DNA of 64,000 nt, from assembly GCF_963678635.1 (NCBI RefSeq), contig NC_087064.1, forward strand, positions 77,513,620 through 77,577,619. The letters are read 5' to 3'. The notes beneath the pieces were generated by a model. That model saw only the letters and a program-made list of their open reading frames with translations. It ran no database searches and was not told the DNA's origin. The stretch is from Symsagittifera roscoffensis (taxonomy: Eukaryota > Xenacoelomorpha > Acoela > Convolutidae). The position numbers and the translations under genes were made by a program. Every line of letters begins with the position of its first letter. Positions within the stretch are counted from its first letter, which is position 1. Below are positions 38,852 to 50,366 of the stretch, one piece after another.

Positions 38852-41800
38852 ATGGTAGACCGATTATGGAAATCCGTGCCCGCGGCCCTGAAGAAGCCCA
38901 CTCTTGATGAGCTGTACAGACGCCTGAGGGACTTGGACTACACCCAAATAGACGAGAGAATGGCGGTGATGCTGAATGCCATCCTCCAGTTGGAGGACCA
39001 GGGTGAGTGCAGGGAGTCTGCAACGGAGGCTGTCTTGATGATCGGCTACACCACCGAGGGAATATCGAACCAAGAACAGACCAGATGGTTGTCTTGGAAT
39101 GTGGATGGAGGAGTAAGGGGTTTTGACTTGGCAAGGAATCCTGGCCTGAATAACAATACCGAATATGGCGCAGGGGAATTCCCACTACCGACTAGGCCAA
39201 CAGTAAGATCCACAAGCCAGAGCTCGAGTAGGGTGCCATCGATGTCACGAACGCAACAGACGACCGAGGCATATCCGGATCTAGGTGTTCTAAAGAAAGA
39301 GCTCGAGAAGACGCAGAAGGAAAGGAATAAGGCGAACCTCGATCGGGATCAGGCAAAGCCGGATCGGGAGAAGGTTCAGCTGGAAAGGGACCAGGCGGTC
39401 AACGAGCGAGACCAGGCTCTGAGGTTGCTTGAGATGCAAAAAGCTGAACATCAACAGGAGTTAAGGGTGCGGGAGAACGCCGCAAATCGTGATCAACTGA
39501 GGTCGGAATTGGACAGAATAGAACAACGACAACGCGAGCTTGATGCACAGAAGGGAGCCAGGCCGAAGGAGCGAGTGGTCACCAGCTCGAGGCCAGAGTC
39601 ACGTATGGAGGTGGATGAAGCCCCCAGAGCAAGAGCACGGTTCAACCTTGACCGCGAGGCCCGAGAACACATGAGTGAAGGGTTGGAAGTTTGGATACCG
39701 AATGACGCAACGTCTTCCTTGCGTAGCCTAGAGACGCAACCCATACGCCCACTGATGGATGTGGAGCTGCCGGGATATACCCCAACCTCGACCTCGAGTG
39801 ACAGTCAGGTGAGCGGCGGCTCATCGCGTCTGAGAGAACTGGGCGAGAGATTGCGACAAAAGAGTCGTGAGAGTTCGGCAAGACCGGAGCTTCCCCCGAC
39901 GTGGAGGGAACAGCCGGTTAGGAGTGTCGTGATCTTGAGTTATAAGAAGAATACAGAGGGGAGGTACCACAGGCACAGTCGGCTGGACTGGAGTACGGAG
40001 CAGAAAGCTAGGAGAGACTGCTTTCATGATGCGGCCTGGGTGCAGTACTTGGCGCCACCCCGGGTACCAGAAGGTGCGGTTCATCTAATCGTAGGGGACA
40101 GCCTGGTGCGGGTGTTGACCCGGATCCGATCGCACTGGCAGACGGGAATCTTGAGTTTCGCTGGAGCTGCCACGCCACAGATGTTGGCAACGCTTGACAT
40201 GCTGGGGATGACCAAAGTATACACGGTGACCCTGATGGTCGGGACCAACGATGTATCAAGGGGTGAAGCAAGGAAAATAACAAGGCTGCACGATAAGGTG
40301 AGCTGCCTTCTTGAGGAACTGAGGATTCAGATGGACCCCATCCTGTTGACGGTATGTACGGTCCCCTACAACATGATGTTTGATCAGCACGCCTTGGAGA
40401 TGAACGAGAAGGTGCGGAACCTAAACAAGGTGATAAGAGACATCCACCGGAAGAGTGTGCTCCCTGTCAGACTGTTGGACGTGGCAGAGCGCATGGAGAA
40501 AGAGGGATTCCCTGAAGACACCTCCAGTGATGGAATCCATTTTGATAGACCGAGGGGAGCAGAGTGGCTAAACGACGTCTTCCAAGAACACATAAATGCG
40601 CTGGAGGCGGATCTGCTAGAGACAGCCCAATTCACATTAGGACCACCTCCGAACCCACCATTCCTTGCCTCAAGGGCCTTGTCTGGTCGCTTGGGACCGA
40701 GAGTTGACACTAGAGACAGTTCAAGGAGCAGCCAGACCAGATTGCAGAGTGCCACGCCAATGGAGTCTGAGGAGGTGACGTCATCAACACCTCCAAGCTC
40801 GGCGATATCCTCAGTGGTAGTGGCAGAGAGCAAACGGGAAAATAAGTCAATGGAGACCGCTCGCTTGAGATATCCTGAGAAGGTGAAAGAACTGGATCTA
40901 GAGAGTTTGGAATGCAGGCAAGAATTGGCGGAAACCCTGGGGATCGAACGAGTGTCACACGAGGATTTGAACAGGCATCATTGCGTGGACTGGTTGAAAG
41001 CTCATGAGGCGCACTTCTTGAGAGCGAAGTTGATGGAGACCACAGACCTGACTGGAATTCCCACAAAAGCGATCATGGGACCCATTAACTACAGACCATT
41101 CAAGCTGCTGGGGAGTCCTGGACTTATAGCAGAACCTCCCAAGCACCGAACTAGCATCGCCAGGATCAGGTTGGCAACCCCGGCACAGTTGAAGGTGGTA
41201 GACAAGCTACTCAATCCGGGAGGAACGGGATTGCCAGATGCCGCTTACGAAGGCTCGAAATTGGCGGAAGATCCCAGGTACGGGAAGCCCTGTGGGAGTA
41301 CCCAGCTGGCCAAAACCCTGGCAGTTTATGATAGAGCAGATCCAGCTGCTGCGAGAGTAGTCATTGTGGCGGGATCAGACTTTGAAGGAACGTCTCCCAA
41401 GTTGTTCTGGCCGGAGACTTTGATATACTCTTTGCCAGGAGCTGAATTAAATCAGATGTTAACTCTGGTAGTGGCAATAAAGTCGGAGATGCCCTGTGAA
41501 CCTGAGCTGCTGTTGTTTGCAGGGATGAATGATCACCTGCACGCGATGGGACTTCTTGAGCAACTAAAGGGCGATGAAATTCCGACATCGAGGAAGATAT
41601 GGGAAGCCATTCAAGCGTTGTTTGCGGCGATGAATGAAGTGCAAGAGAATGTTGTCTCGAGATTCGGGTCCAAGACGAAGGTGGTGTTTACCACATCCCC
41701 TGGATACGCGAATATGCCACCCGCCCTACAGTTCGTGTACGCGGTCTTGATCCTGATAGCAGAAGGGAATGAATGGCGGATTCTAATGGCAGCCCCCAAT

Positions 41801-44800
41801 CGGGAGTTGGAGCCATCGAACCTGAGGCTTCGCAAGTCAGAATTGGCGGCGGCATGGGCGGACATATCTCATGCACTGAGGGGCTTTTATGGACTAGCCG
41901 ACATCCTGATCGTATTAGACGAGGTGCTCTTGCTAGAGATATCGAACTTTGCCAGGCAACTCAAGCTCAGCCCAGTCATCGGGGACGATCACCCGGCGAT
42001 AAGCAAATTAACGGCCAGCTTGTGGTTTCGGAGTATGGATGTGAAGATCACAAACTCCACCAGCAGGTCTAGAGGTCCCAGTAACGAGAGAAGAAATGTG
42101 GCCGAGACGGAAAAGCAATTAGGATCGATGAAATATCGTTTGACTCAAGAGAATGGCTGGTGGCCATTTTTGACACCAAGGCTGGAGAACGCCACGAATA
42201 AGACAAGGGAGGAAGCACCACTCCTCGTGAAACAAGTCTGGAGTTTTCTAGAGAAGCAACTGGAGCTGGCCGAAGTAAGAGACATGACGGTGGCTAGATT
42301 TGTCTCGGCCGCCAATGAAGTGACGATTGGAGGGTTCTGGAGAGAGCACGCCAAAGGCGAATTGAAGACTCGGAGGGATTACGAGATTCTCAAGTTCTTG
42401 AGTCCTTGCTGGGAGAAGGAATTCTTGGCAGGAATATTCGGTACCACGGCGACTATCTTTGGAGCCTTCGTGCAGGAGATACTGGGCATGCCCATCAGCC
42501 TGCTCTTGGCCCTGTATTTGGTCTACCCCAGATACTTGTTCAACATGGGCCCAGCATACATGTTTAGTCGGGGAGTGGAGACACTTCGAGTTGATGGGTA
42601 CCTGGCACTAGTGCTCTTGACCCATGGGGAATTGGTGTCGTTTCATCGATTAATGGAATATGGAGAGCCGCTGTCTATGGGGAGAGTCCACACGAGCATT
42701 GAAACCAGCTCCTACAAGTGTGCCGCAGGGTTGAAGACGTTGCTAGTGCAATACCTCATGATGCAAAATCGGCACATGACGGGTGAAGATGAGAATCCAA
42801 CTTCGAGAGAAGAATGGAAGAAGACGAACAGAGGGATGCCTCTGCTGACGGACCTATGCCTGGCAATGAGGTCGGACCCAATGGGGATAATCCGGGGCCT
42901 AGAGGAGGTGGTGACCTGCATTTATGGTCCAGCAGTGACGTACGCGTTCCCAGACCCCCTGGTGACAACGTATCGTCGCTCTGTAACGCACTTGAGCCTT
43001 ATCAGTATACTGGATGGGACGGCGTTAAATTGGTGTCAGCAGGAAGTGCTCAGAGGGCGAATGAGCAACACGGTACTCTTTGGAAAGGTGAAAGATGCCG
43101 AACTAATAGTGTACAACTTCAGGGGGCAAATGCAATGTAGAATGAGAGGCAAGCGAGAGGGTCCCATCGAAATGTATCCCAAATTCTGGAACTTGAACCC
43201 ATTGACGGCGGACGGACGAGAGATCTTGAGAATTCCTGCCTGGAAGGAGTGCTTCGCACTGGTGAAGAGGGAGCTGGAGACCATAATGGAGAAAGAAATC
43301 CTCCCAGCCACCATGCCTGAGTTCCCAATAGTCAGGAGGATGACCTTGGGAATGAATAGTCCCTTGGTAGTTCCCTCCATAATGGCGAGGATGACGACGG
43401 AGGAAATGCAGAAGGATTTCACTGATGGCTGGGACCCCCTGTTCATTGGCTACACGGCGGCGGTCTACTTCCATACCAGCGAGATGAAGGTAAATTCGTG
43501 GACGACGCAAGCGAAAAAGAGTAGAGGTTCGCAGCCCCCAGGGTATGAGGTGCGGAAGGTCTTGAGAACTCTAGAGAAGGAGGGACTTGAGAGCATGTTG
43601 CCCATATGGGATGATGGCAGGATGATCGTGATGGAGGGGCACGTCGCACTGGTGGACGACATGAAATTTGCCACGAGAAAATATAAGGCGCCCTATGGCT
43701 TGGAACAGGTGGAAATAAGACAGGAAGGAACAGAACTAGATGCAGCAGGTCAACTGCATGTAGCACTGACGGAATACAAAAAGCTGGATCCCACGACACC
43801 ATCAACACTGTCCGTGGACACACCTGGAGACAAGAGGAGCGGACCCGTCGAGGACCGATTTAAGAAAATTCTCGAGAGAAGGAGACATGAGTCAGAAGAA
43901 GAGAGTATGGATGAAACTCTCAGTGAAGCCGGTGAAGACATGGAAGTGGGGAATACGCCTGAACCAGGGCCATCAGGGGAGGAGCTCACCACTCAAGAGC
44001 TGTTGAAAGACTTGAGCGAGGAGAATTGGGCAGATACTGCCACACCACCCCTGATTCCGTCTCCCCGGAAGGATCTGGAATTGCCATTGGCAAGTGAGAC
44101 CTTCAATATGGGGATGATACTCTTGAGCTCGGAGGAAAGGGAAAAGAACACTTTCGAAGGGAACAGGGACATATTCCTGGGATCACTGAAGGACGATGCT
44201 TGGCAGGAGTTCTTGGAAGAATTCAATCAAGAAGTGGGCAGCGAGACGACACTGGACAAATTCAAGGAGGAACTGTGGGACACAGTCGTAAGATTTGGAG
44301 AACCGCTTCTGATAGGAACGGGCCTGGATGAGAAGGCGAGAAAAGAGCTACTGAGCAAGCTGGTAGAGCTGAGGAATTCACGATCGAAGACTAGAGAAGA
44401 AAAATGTGAGGACAGCTCTACTCGGAGACAAAAAACTGTAGATAAAATGGTTGATAAGGTTGGGACTAGTAATATGATTAAAAGTACTAATATCCTTAAG
44501 GCTCGAGCAGGGGGGAGGCAAGAGTTGGAAGGAGTGGATGGAGAGGTCGAATCAATGATGGTAGCCACAACACCCTCAAGTAGAGATGTGAAGACTCGCA
44601 AGAGGAAGAGAGAAGTGGAAGGATTGGGTAGTCCTTCAGTGGATGCTGTTTCGGAAGGAAACTTGAGAGAGACGGCGCCCATGGTTTTGGCTAGATGCAA
44701 GACGGCGGCCTACAAGAGCAGCTCGGAGCTCAGAAGACCACTTGAAGTAGAGAGGGAAATAGAGGTTTCCACCAGTTCGACATCGGAGGAAGACTTCAAG

Positions 44801-47716
44801 CCTCAAAAGATAAACGTGAAGAGAGGTTCAACGAACGGACAGACATGGGAAGTAGATGTCGGCAAAGAATGGATCTCGAAGGCACACCAGGCCACGGGCA
44901 AGCGAGTGACAAGTGATCCATTGGAAAGGAACAAGACGAGGAACACCTCCCGGACGTGGTGGGTGGCTCTTGAAACATTGAAAGAAATGGAGGACTGCTG
45001 GAAGAAGTTGGACAGTGGAGTAGCTCGCAAGCGACGTAATTGGGCCACCCAGCAAAAGGCCGAGGTTAATAGAATAGAAATGGCAAATCATCTGAAGAGG
45101 TCCTGGCAGAGTTTGTTGAAGGATCATTTTGAAGAAGCAATGAGGACACCCTCGTCAGCACCACCATTAATGGCGAATCCCTTCGTTAGAACTGCAGGAC
45201 AATTAATGTTCACCTGGAGTCTGGTGGGGATAGAGTTGGAAACACTGACCTCGTATGACAGGCTGAAGTTGGGAAGCAAGAAGCTAGAGATGTATCAGGC
45301 ACTGATGCAACACGTAGCCAGGGACAACTCAGGCTTGAGCCTGGCCAGAAGAAAGGATGCCACGTGTTTCTTGAGATGGATAATGTCGATGATGTCTGAT
45401 AGCACCATCCTGGCATGCCAACAGAGAGCAAGCGCAAGCAAAACCATGGAAAAAAGAGTCTCAACGGTCATCCTGAACGAGTATCAGAGCACAGGAATAG
45501 AAAAGGAGGAGGGTTCCAGACTATCCCTAGAGAACCATAGGAAGCTAGACGAGGTACGGAGGTTTTATAATAAGAAGTTCGAAGAAGAACATGATGTTCA
45601 CCGTAACCTGGCCTCGTCAGAGCAGTACTCGAGAATCAGTGAGAAGGGGGAATACCAATATGTGTTTGGAGTGATGGGAATGGCCTACAACCCCTTCTTA
45701 GACTCGGAAGCTGGAGGCGCCCACAGGAACCATGAGGTAGCGGAGCTACTGAAGTTTTGGACAGAAAGAATAATGGAAATAGACGCGGTGGAAAAAGAGG
45801 GGCCGAACCTGGGCCTGATTCTTGAGAAAACACCAGAGGTGGTGAGCATACCGCGTTCAAACAAGAGAGTTGAAGTGAACATGGGCGATGGAAATGGCTT
45901 GTTAACCACGAACTTGGGAGTGGTATGGAAGCTATTAAGACCCTCCTGGTGTCCACATCCCCACGCGAGTCTGATCGAGGAAACCACCGAGCGAGTGAGG
46001 TTAGCACCAACGGAAGATGAAGATCTGGCAAAGTTGAGTGTGCTGCATAAGCTAATTTCACCTCAGATGCAAGAGCCAAGCGAAAAGATTAGTAATCCCG
46101 GGTCAGCAAAGAAATTGGAGCCGGGTAGCTGTCTGGATTCGACGTGTGGAAACGGAGAGCACACCTGCGATGGACGGTCATGCGTTAGAATACTGTCATT
46201 TCAAAAAGAAGACCTGGTCACTTGGTTCGAAGACATAACAGAAAGGGAGAAAAGTGAAGTGCAAATAGTAGCGGAGTGTTACGCGAGAACCACGGTGAAT
46301 ATAGCGACAGCTCTCGGATTCTTCTCGAGAATGTGTAGTCTGCAGTCACTGGAAAGACTAGAATCTGAACATCATTTAGTGACGGCGTTGAGCGTAGAAT
46401 CATGGCCCGGGGTGTTGCAGGTGACTCAAAAACACATCCGGAGCTGGAAGGTTGGTCTCGAGGCGGAAATGGGATTTCCCATGAGCGAAGCTTATGGCTT
46501 GCCATTGAACGCGAAATCGCTGATAGGGTCAATGATGGCCAACTTGTGCGGAAGTCACTACCCACTGCACATGGTGATGGTGGAAGCATCCAGCCAGAGA
46601 GTACTGGTGGACAAGGCCTTCTCAGTGCCCAAGTGCGTGAGGTTGGCTCGGATATCGCATCACTCGCACAAGTTGTTGAGAAAAATCAAAGGGACAGTAC
46701 CAAAAGAATTGAGAGATGACTTGAGTGAAATCTGGGGAGAAGAACTTTTGAAGTTGGAGAGAGAGAACACAAGCGATCACGAGAGACAAAACGTGATCGG
46801 AAAACCTGTGGGAAGTGCTCCAAACCTGGAAGATAACGACACGATGCATGAGAAAATGATGGAGCTTGAGCCTCTCTTGGAAGCCTCGGGGGAGCGTAAC
46901 CTCAGGAGCATTAAAATCACCCATGGAGAATGCCCATGCCACTGTTTAGCGCAAACGGTGTGGTATCCAGATCACAAGAACCTTTGCCTGGTGTGGGATA
47001 TGGAAGAAATCCGGTCGATCGGACTACCGGATCACCGACAGAAGGTGACGATCTTGGTAGTGAGTACGATCTTGGCTCTGAGATGGATAGAAGAGAATAT
47101 AACGAAGTATCGGGAAGCGGGGACGCCAACGGCAGAGTCAATATACGCGATAGACTACAGTAGGAGACTCGAGTTGTTTGAGACTGCGTGCAAGGTATTC
47201 GCCATACCAACGGAAGTCAGACATGTCTGGAGCCGTTTGAGGTATTTCCCATGGTTTCGGGCGACGCTGACGTCCTGGTTGTACATGACAACGAAAGATC
47301 ACATGAGAAAACATCAAAAGGAGTATCGACAGTTCCAGGCCGAGATTGGGCCGGAAGCTTTCAAGAGACCCCTGTTAACCCATCGTAATGCAATCACGAC
47401 AGGATGGAAGAGAGTGGGTAAGATGTCTAGAGACAATACCAAGGCGAGGGAATCGATACTAGAGGAGGACCTGGCGAAGAACGTGAGCTTGAGCCTGCAC
47501 AACTCCTTTTGTTTGAACCGGGAATCTAGGGTGAAGGCACTACCCAACCAAGCAAAGAGGTTACAAGAGCAAAGAGAATGGATGCGATCCTACGAGCAGC
47601 TGAAGGCTTGGGAGGAGATTGTGATTAGCTCCGATGATGAAGAGGAGCTGTTGAGACAGTTTGCCGTATCTAGTACTTCAGGGTGTAGTACCTCCAAGGC
47701 GAAGAGTGCGAGATGA
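38852..47716 (+). CDS. ORF2 of Element 2: 2,954-aa accessory protein with SGNH hydrolase domain, intact
   Basis: Collinear with the Element 1 protein but differing at roughly a quarter of residues. The N-terminal coiled coil is slightly longer. The SGNH triad set is fully kept with unchanged spacing: GDS Ser417, GTND Asn466, DGIH Asp560 and His563. The second SGNH-like domain keeps GSD and GMND. The Cys-rich clusters and the C-terminal IVISSDDEE motif are also kept. Retention of catalytic residues despite divergence argues that the protein has been under selection. No frameshift or stop is present although the upstream gag-pol of this copy is broken in several places. No function beyond an esterase-like activity can be assigned. 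Confidence 0.9.
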   Translation: MVDRLWKSVPAALKKPTLDELYRRLRDLDYTQIDERMAVMLNAILQLEDQGECRESATEAVLMIGYTTEGISNQEQTRWLSWNVDGGVRGFDLARNPGLNNNTEYGAGEFPLPTRPTVRSTSQSSSRVPSMSRTQQTTEAYPDLGVLKKELEKTQKERNKANLDRDQAKPDREKVQLERDQAVNERDQALRLLEMQKAEHQQELRVRENAANRDQLRSELDRIEQRQRELDAQKGARPKERVVTSSRPESRMEVDEAPRARARFNLDREAREHMSEGLEVWIPNDATSSLRSLETQPIRPLMDVELPGYTPTSTSSDSQVSGGSSRLRELGERLRQKSRESSARPELPPTWREQPVRSVVILSYKKNTEGRYHRHSRLDWSTEQKARRDCFHDAAWVQYLAPPRVPEGAVHLIVGDSLVRVLTRIRSHWQTGILSFAGAATPQMLATLDMLGMTKVYTVTLMVGTNDVSRGEARKITRLHDKVSCLLEELRIQMDPILLTVCTVPYNMMFDQHALEMNEKVRNLNKVIRDIHRKSVLPVRLLDVAERMEKEGFPEDTSSDGIHFDRPRGAEWLNDVFQEHINALEADLLETAQFTLGPPPNPPFLASRALSGRLGPRVDTRDSSRSSQTRLQSATPMESEEVTSSTPPSSAISSVVVAESKRENKSMETARLRYPEKVKELDLESLECRQELAETLGIERVSHEDLNRHHCVDWLKAHEAHFLRAKLMETTDLTGIPTKAIMGPINYRPFKLLGSPGLIAEPPKHRTSIARIRLATPAQLKVVDKLLNPGGTGLPDAAYEGSKLAEDPRYGKPCGSTQLAKTLAVYDRADPAAARVVIVAGSDFEGTSPKLFWPETLIYSLPGAELNQMLTLVVAIKSEMPCEPELLLFAGMNDHLHAMGLLEQLKGDEIPTSRKIWEAIQALFAAMNEVQENVVSRFGSKTKVVFTTSPGYANMPPALQFVYAVLILIAEGNEWRILMAAPNRELEPSNLRLRKSELAAAWADISHALRGFYGLADILIVLDEVLLLEISNFARQLKLSPVIGDDHPAISKLTASLWFRSMDVKITNSTSRSRGPSNERRNVAETEKQLGSMKYRLTQENGWWPFLTPRLENATNKTREEAPLLVKQVWSFLEKQLELAEVRDMTVARFVSAANEVTIGGFWREHAKGELKTRRDYEILKFLSPCWEKEFLAGIFGTTATIFGAFVQEILGMPISLLLALYLVYPRYLFNMGPAYMFSRGVETLRVDGYLALVLLTHGELVSFHRLMEYGEPLSMGRVHTSIETSSYKCAAGLKTLLVQYLMMQNRHMTGEDENPTSREEWKKTNRGMPLLTDLCLAMRSDPMGIIRGLEEVVTCIYGPAVTYAFPDPLVTTYRRSVTHLSLISILDGTALNWCQQEVLRGRMSNTVLFGKVKDAELIVYNFRGQMQCRMRGKREGPIEMYPKFWNLNPLTADGREILRIPAWKECFALVKRELETIMEKEILPATMPEFPIVRRMTLGMNSPLVVPSIMARMTTEEMQKDFTDGWDPLFIGYTAAVYFHTSEMKVNSWTTQAKKSRGSQPPGYEVRKVLRTLEKEGLESMLPIWDDGRMIVMEGHVALVDDMKFATRKYKAPYGLEQVEIRQEGTELDAAGQLHVALTEYKKLDPTTPSTLSVDTPGDKRSGPVEDRFKKILERRRHESEEESMDETLSEAGEDMEVGNTPEPGPSGEELTTQELLKDLSEENWADTATPPLIPSPRKDLELPLASETFNMGMILLSSEEREKNTFEGNRDIFLGSLKDDAWQEFLEEFNQEVGSETTLDKFKEELWDTVVRFGEPLLIGTGLDEKARKELLSKLVELRNSRSKTREEKCEDSSTRRQKTVDKMVDKVGTSNMIKSTNILKARAGGRQELEGVDGEVESMMVATTPSSRDVKTRKRKREVEGLGSPSVDAVSEGNLRETAPMVLARCKTAAYKSSSELRRPLEVEREIEVSTSSTSEEDFKPQKINVKRGSTNGQTWEVDVGKEWISKAHQATGKRVTSDPLERNKTRNTSRTWWVALETLKEMEDCWKKLDSGVARKRRNWATQQKAEVNRIEMANHLKRSWQSLLKDHFEEAMRTPSSAPPLMANPFVRTAGQLMFTWSLVGIELETLTSYDRLKLGSKKLEMYQALMQHVARDNSGLSLARRKDATCFLRWIMSMMSDSTILACQQRASASKTMEKRVSTVILNEYQSTGIEKEEGSRLSLENHRKLDEVRRFYNKKFEEEHDVHRNLASSEQYSRISEKGEYQYVFGVMGMAYNPFLDSEAGGAHRNHEVAELLKFWTERIMEIDAVEKEGPNLGLILEKTPEVVSIPRSNKRVEVNMGDGNGLLTTNLGVVWKLLRPSWCPHPHASLIEETTERVRLAPTEDEDLAKLSVLHKLISPQMQEPSEKISNPGSAKKLEPGSCLDSTCGNGEHTCDGRSCVRILSFQKEDLVTWFEDITEREKSEVQIVAECYARTTVNIATALGFFSRMCSLQSLERLESEHHLVTALSVESWPGVLQVTQKHIRSWKVGLEAEMGFPMSEAYGLPLNAKSLIGSMMANLCGSHYPLHMVMVEASSQRVLVDKAFSVPKCVRLARISHHSHKLLRKIKGTVPKELRDDLSEIWGEELLKLERENTSDHERQNVIGKPVGSAPNLEDNDTMHEKMMELEPLLEASGERNLRSIKITHGECPCHCLAQTVWYPDHKNLCLVWDMEEIRSIGLPDHRQKVTILVVSTILALRWIEENITKYREAGTPTAESIYAIDYSRRLELFETACKVFAIPTEVRHVWSRLRYFPWFRATLTSWLYMTTKDHMRKHQKEYRQFQAEIGPEAFKRPLLTHRNAITTGWKRVGKMSRDNTKARESILEEDLAKNVSLSLHNSFCLNRESRVKALPNQAKRLQEQREWMRSYEQLKAWEEIVISSDDEEELLRQFAVSSTSGCSTSKAKSAR
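44464..44528 (+). promoter_or_regulatory. Nucleotide-conserved block with internal polypurine tract (Element 2 ORF2)
   Basis: Counterpart of 6671-6745: AT-rich stretch followed by CAGGGGGGAGGCAAGAG (44508-44525), identical over about 63 nt to Element 1. It is missing from Element 3 because of its large deletion. Confidence 0.45.
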
Positions 47717-48145
47717 GTGGGTGGCTCGTATGGATCTTGAGTCTTGAGAGGGGAAAGGGGGCTTGAGCGTGGATCCGGGTGAAACTTGGATTCACGAAAA
47801 AGAAGTTTTAACAAAGCAAATATTGTTATTAATATACTATATTTATTATATAAATCAAAATGCTGCATGACAATTTCCTGAGTGAATAGGACAAAAGAAA
47901 TTTTAAATGATTGGCTTGGAAAGCAAGAATTCAAGGGTGCAGGTGTGTGCAGATTTTGATTGCTGTTTAGCGATAGTGTGGAAATTTTACATGGCTGTGA
48001 ATTTTGGGGTGTAGATAAGCTTAAGTCTGCTGCAAACTTCTGTAAATGACCACTGGCACTGTATCTTGAGTAACACTCGGTTTTCTGGGACTCACTGGCA
48101 GAAGACAGCACTCGATGAGGACATCGATCTCGAGTCCGGGGAGTA
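47717..48145 (+). other. Element 2 3' UTR
   Basis: AT-rich non-coding sequence after the ORF2 stop, ending with the candidate polypurine tract GGGGAGTA (48138-48145) directly before the LTR. Confidence 0.6.
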
Positions 48146-49051
48146 TGTGCCAGTCGGTCATATTCGGAAGTTTGACCTTGAGAGAAGCAAAAAACACTTG
48201 ATTTTGGAGTGAAATTTAATTTTTAAAAATTTCGAATGGAACCTGTCATGCACGATTTTCTTGCGATAACTGAAAATCAGAAAAGAGAAGTCAGAACGAT
48301 CGAGTGACAATCGCGGGAAAGTTGCTAGAAAAATCAGTGGGAAATTGCTATTCGCAATTTCAGTAGCAATAATAATCGAGAGTAGAGCTGTCCCATCTGA
48401 AACAGAGACGAGCGCATTCCCACGAACTGGATTGTTGTGACTGGAGTACTATTTTTAACTGGACCAGAGTGAACCTTCGGTGGAAAGGTGGACAGCTAGA
48501 GTGTCCCAATGGTTCACGAGAACTTACAGTCTAGAGTAAAAACTTGTTCTTGTTATTAAAACTGACTAACATTAAACTCATTTTAGTTACTTTATTAATT
48601 CTTGAGTTGCTTACCGACTTATTTACTTCCTGGTTCTTGAGCGTGCTACAATGTGAGTACTAATTTAAATTTCTAGAGTGTGTTTTATAATTGTTATGTT
48701 GAGGTAAGGCGAGTTTTAGGTTGATCCATCTGAAATGGATCAAAGTTCCACTGTCTAATAAAAAGTAACTTAACGGATTGTTCCAACCCGATTTTTAACG
48801 GCGTTCATGTATTTTGGGTATCTAGAGACCTAAGTATGGGGACGTTTCTAATTCTAGAGTGGGGGGATATTTTAGTAGTAGCCTTTTAGGCTGTAACGGG
48901 TCGTAGTCTCATGTCACAAACGAACCGAACTGGCTCCGACCGTTCTTGAGGTAGAAAAACACAAGAGATGGTGTCCCTGACCTTTGAGCCAGTGGTTATA
49001 GGGCCTATTTTTCTTAAGCCTCATGTGTGACTGCAGTAGACGAATGTTACA
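48146..49051 (+). repeat. Element 2, 3' LTR
   Basis: 906 bp, a near-identical copy of 26827-27731 with about six or seven differences by eye. Hairpin at 48721-48743 and AATAAA at 48757-48762. Confidence 0.95.
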
Positions 49052-49858
49052 ATGCACGATTTTCTCGCGATAACTGAAAGTCAAAAAAGAGAAGTCAGAA
49101 CAATCGAGTGACAATCGCGGGAAAGTTGCAAGATAAATCAGTAGGAAATTGCTATTCGCAATTTCCGTCACAGTAATAATCTAGAGTAGAGCTGTCCCAT
49201 TCGAAACAGAAAGAAGCGTATTCCCACGAACTGGATTATTGTGACTTGACTGGAGTATTATTCTAAACTGGACTAGAGTGAACCTTCGGTGGAAAGGTGG
49301 ACAGCTTGAGTGTCCCAATGGTTCACGAGAAACTATAGTCTAGAGTACAAACTTGTTCTTGTTGTTAAAACTGACAAACATTAAACTCATTTTAGTTACA
49401 TTATCTAATTCTCGAGTTGATTACCGACTTGATTACTCCCAATTCTTGAGCGTGCTACAATGTGAGTGCTAATTTAAATTTCTAGAGTGTGTTTTATAAT
49501 TGTTATGTTGAGGTAAGGCGAGTTTTAGGTTGATCCATCTGAAATGGATCAAAGTTCCACTGTCTAATAAAAAGTAACTTAACGGATTGTTCCGACCCGG
49601 TTTTTAACGGCGTTCATGTATTTTGGGTATCTAGAGACCTGAGTATGAGGACGTTATTATTTCTAGAGTGGGGGGGATATTTTGGTAGTAGCCTTTAAGC
49701 TGTAACGGGTCGTGGTTTCATGTCACAGACGAACCGAATTGGCTCCGACTGATTTGAGGTAGAAAAACACAAGAGATAGTGTCCCTGACTCTTGCGCCAT
49801 TGGTTATAGGGCCTATTTTTCTTAAGCCTCATGTGTGACTGCAGTAGAAGAATTAACA
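49052..49858 (+). repeat. Element 3, 5' LTR, remaining part
   Basis: Continues the LTR begun at 26722-26826, after a duplicated ATG, through the hairpin and AATAAA to AATTAACA at 49858. Reconstructed length is about 909 bp. Confidence 0.9.
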
Positions 49859-50366
49859 TAGTGTTTTTATGGCGCTCCTGGGTGTTTACGACATCAAGAC
49901 TACGGAGTCGAACCCACTTGAGACAGCTTCGGGCTGAATGCCCATTCTAGAGTACCGGCGGTGCGGTTCGACAGGAACGTGCAAACCTTCCGGTTGTACC
50001 GTGATAGCTTTTTAGGAAAACTCGAGAAAACTTCCTGGTACGCTCTCCGAACGAGGCTTAGCTAACCGAGTAAAGGGGGGCAACTAGGGGGACAAAAACA
50101 CGAGCAAAAAGACAAAAAGCAAAACAAAAACCAAAAAAGAATAGAAAAAGGAACAAAAACAATAAAACGACAAAAGACAGTGACTTTGACACCAGATTAG
50201 TTGGATCAAAACTTTATATTAATTAAATAGTATACCCATACTGTTTTACAAGTTCGATCGTTTCGATCAACCTAGTAATTTAATCCAGTAACCTTAATAA
50301 AGAGCCCGAGTGTGGGGCGTTGTCAAGGGTTCTCAGATAGCTTGGAACTTAGCTGAACCAATAGGA

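Larger units (their letters stand above)
26827..49051 (+). mobile_element. Element 2: giant Ty3/gypsy-like retrotransposon, gag-pol dead, ORF2 intact
   Basis: A 22.2-kb element inserted inside the 5' LTR of Element 3, with a 3-bp ATG duplication (26824-26826 and 49052-49054). LTRs are 905 and 906 bp and differ at about six or seven places by eye, so it is older than Element 1. Gag-pol has three stop codons and two deletions; ORF2 is full length. It may still be mobilised in trans. Confidence 0.95.
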
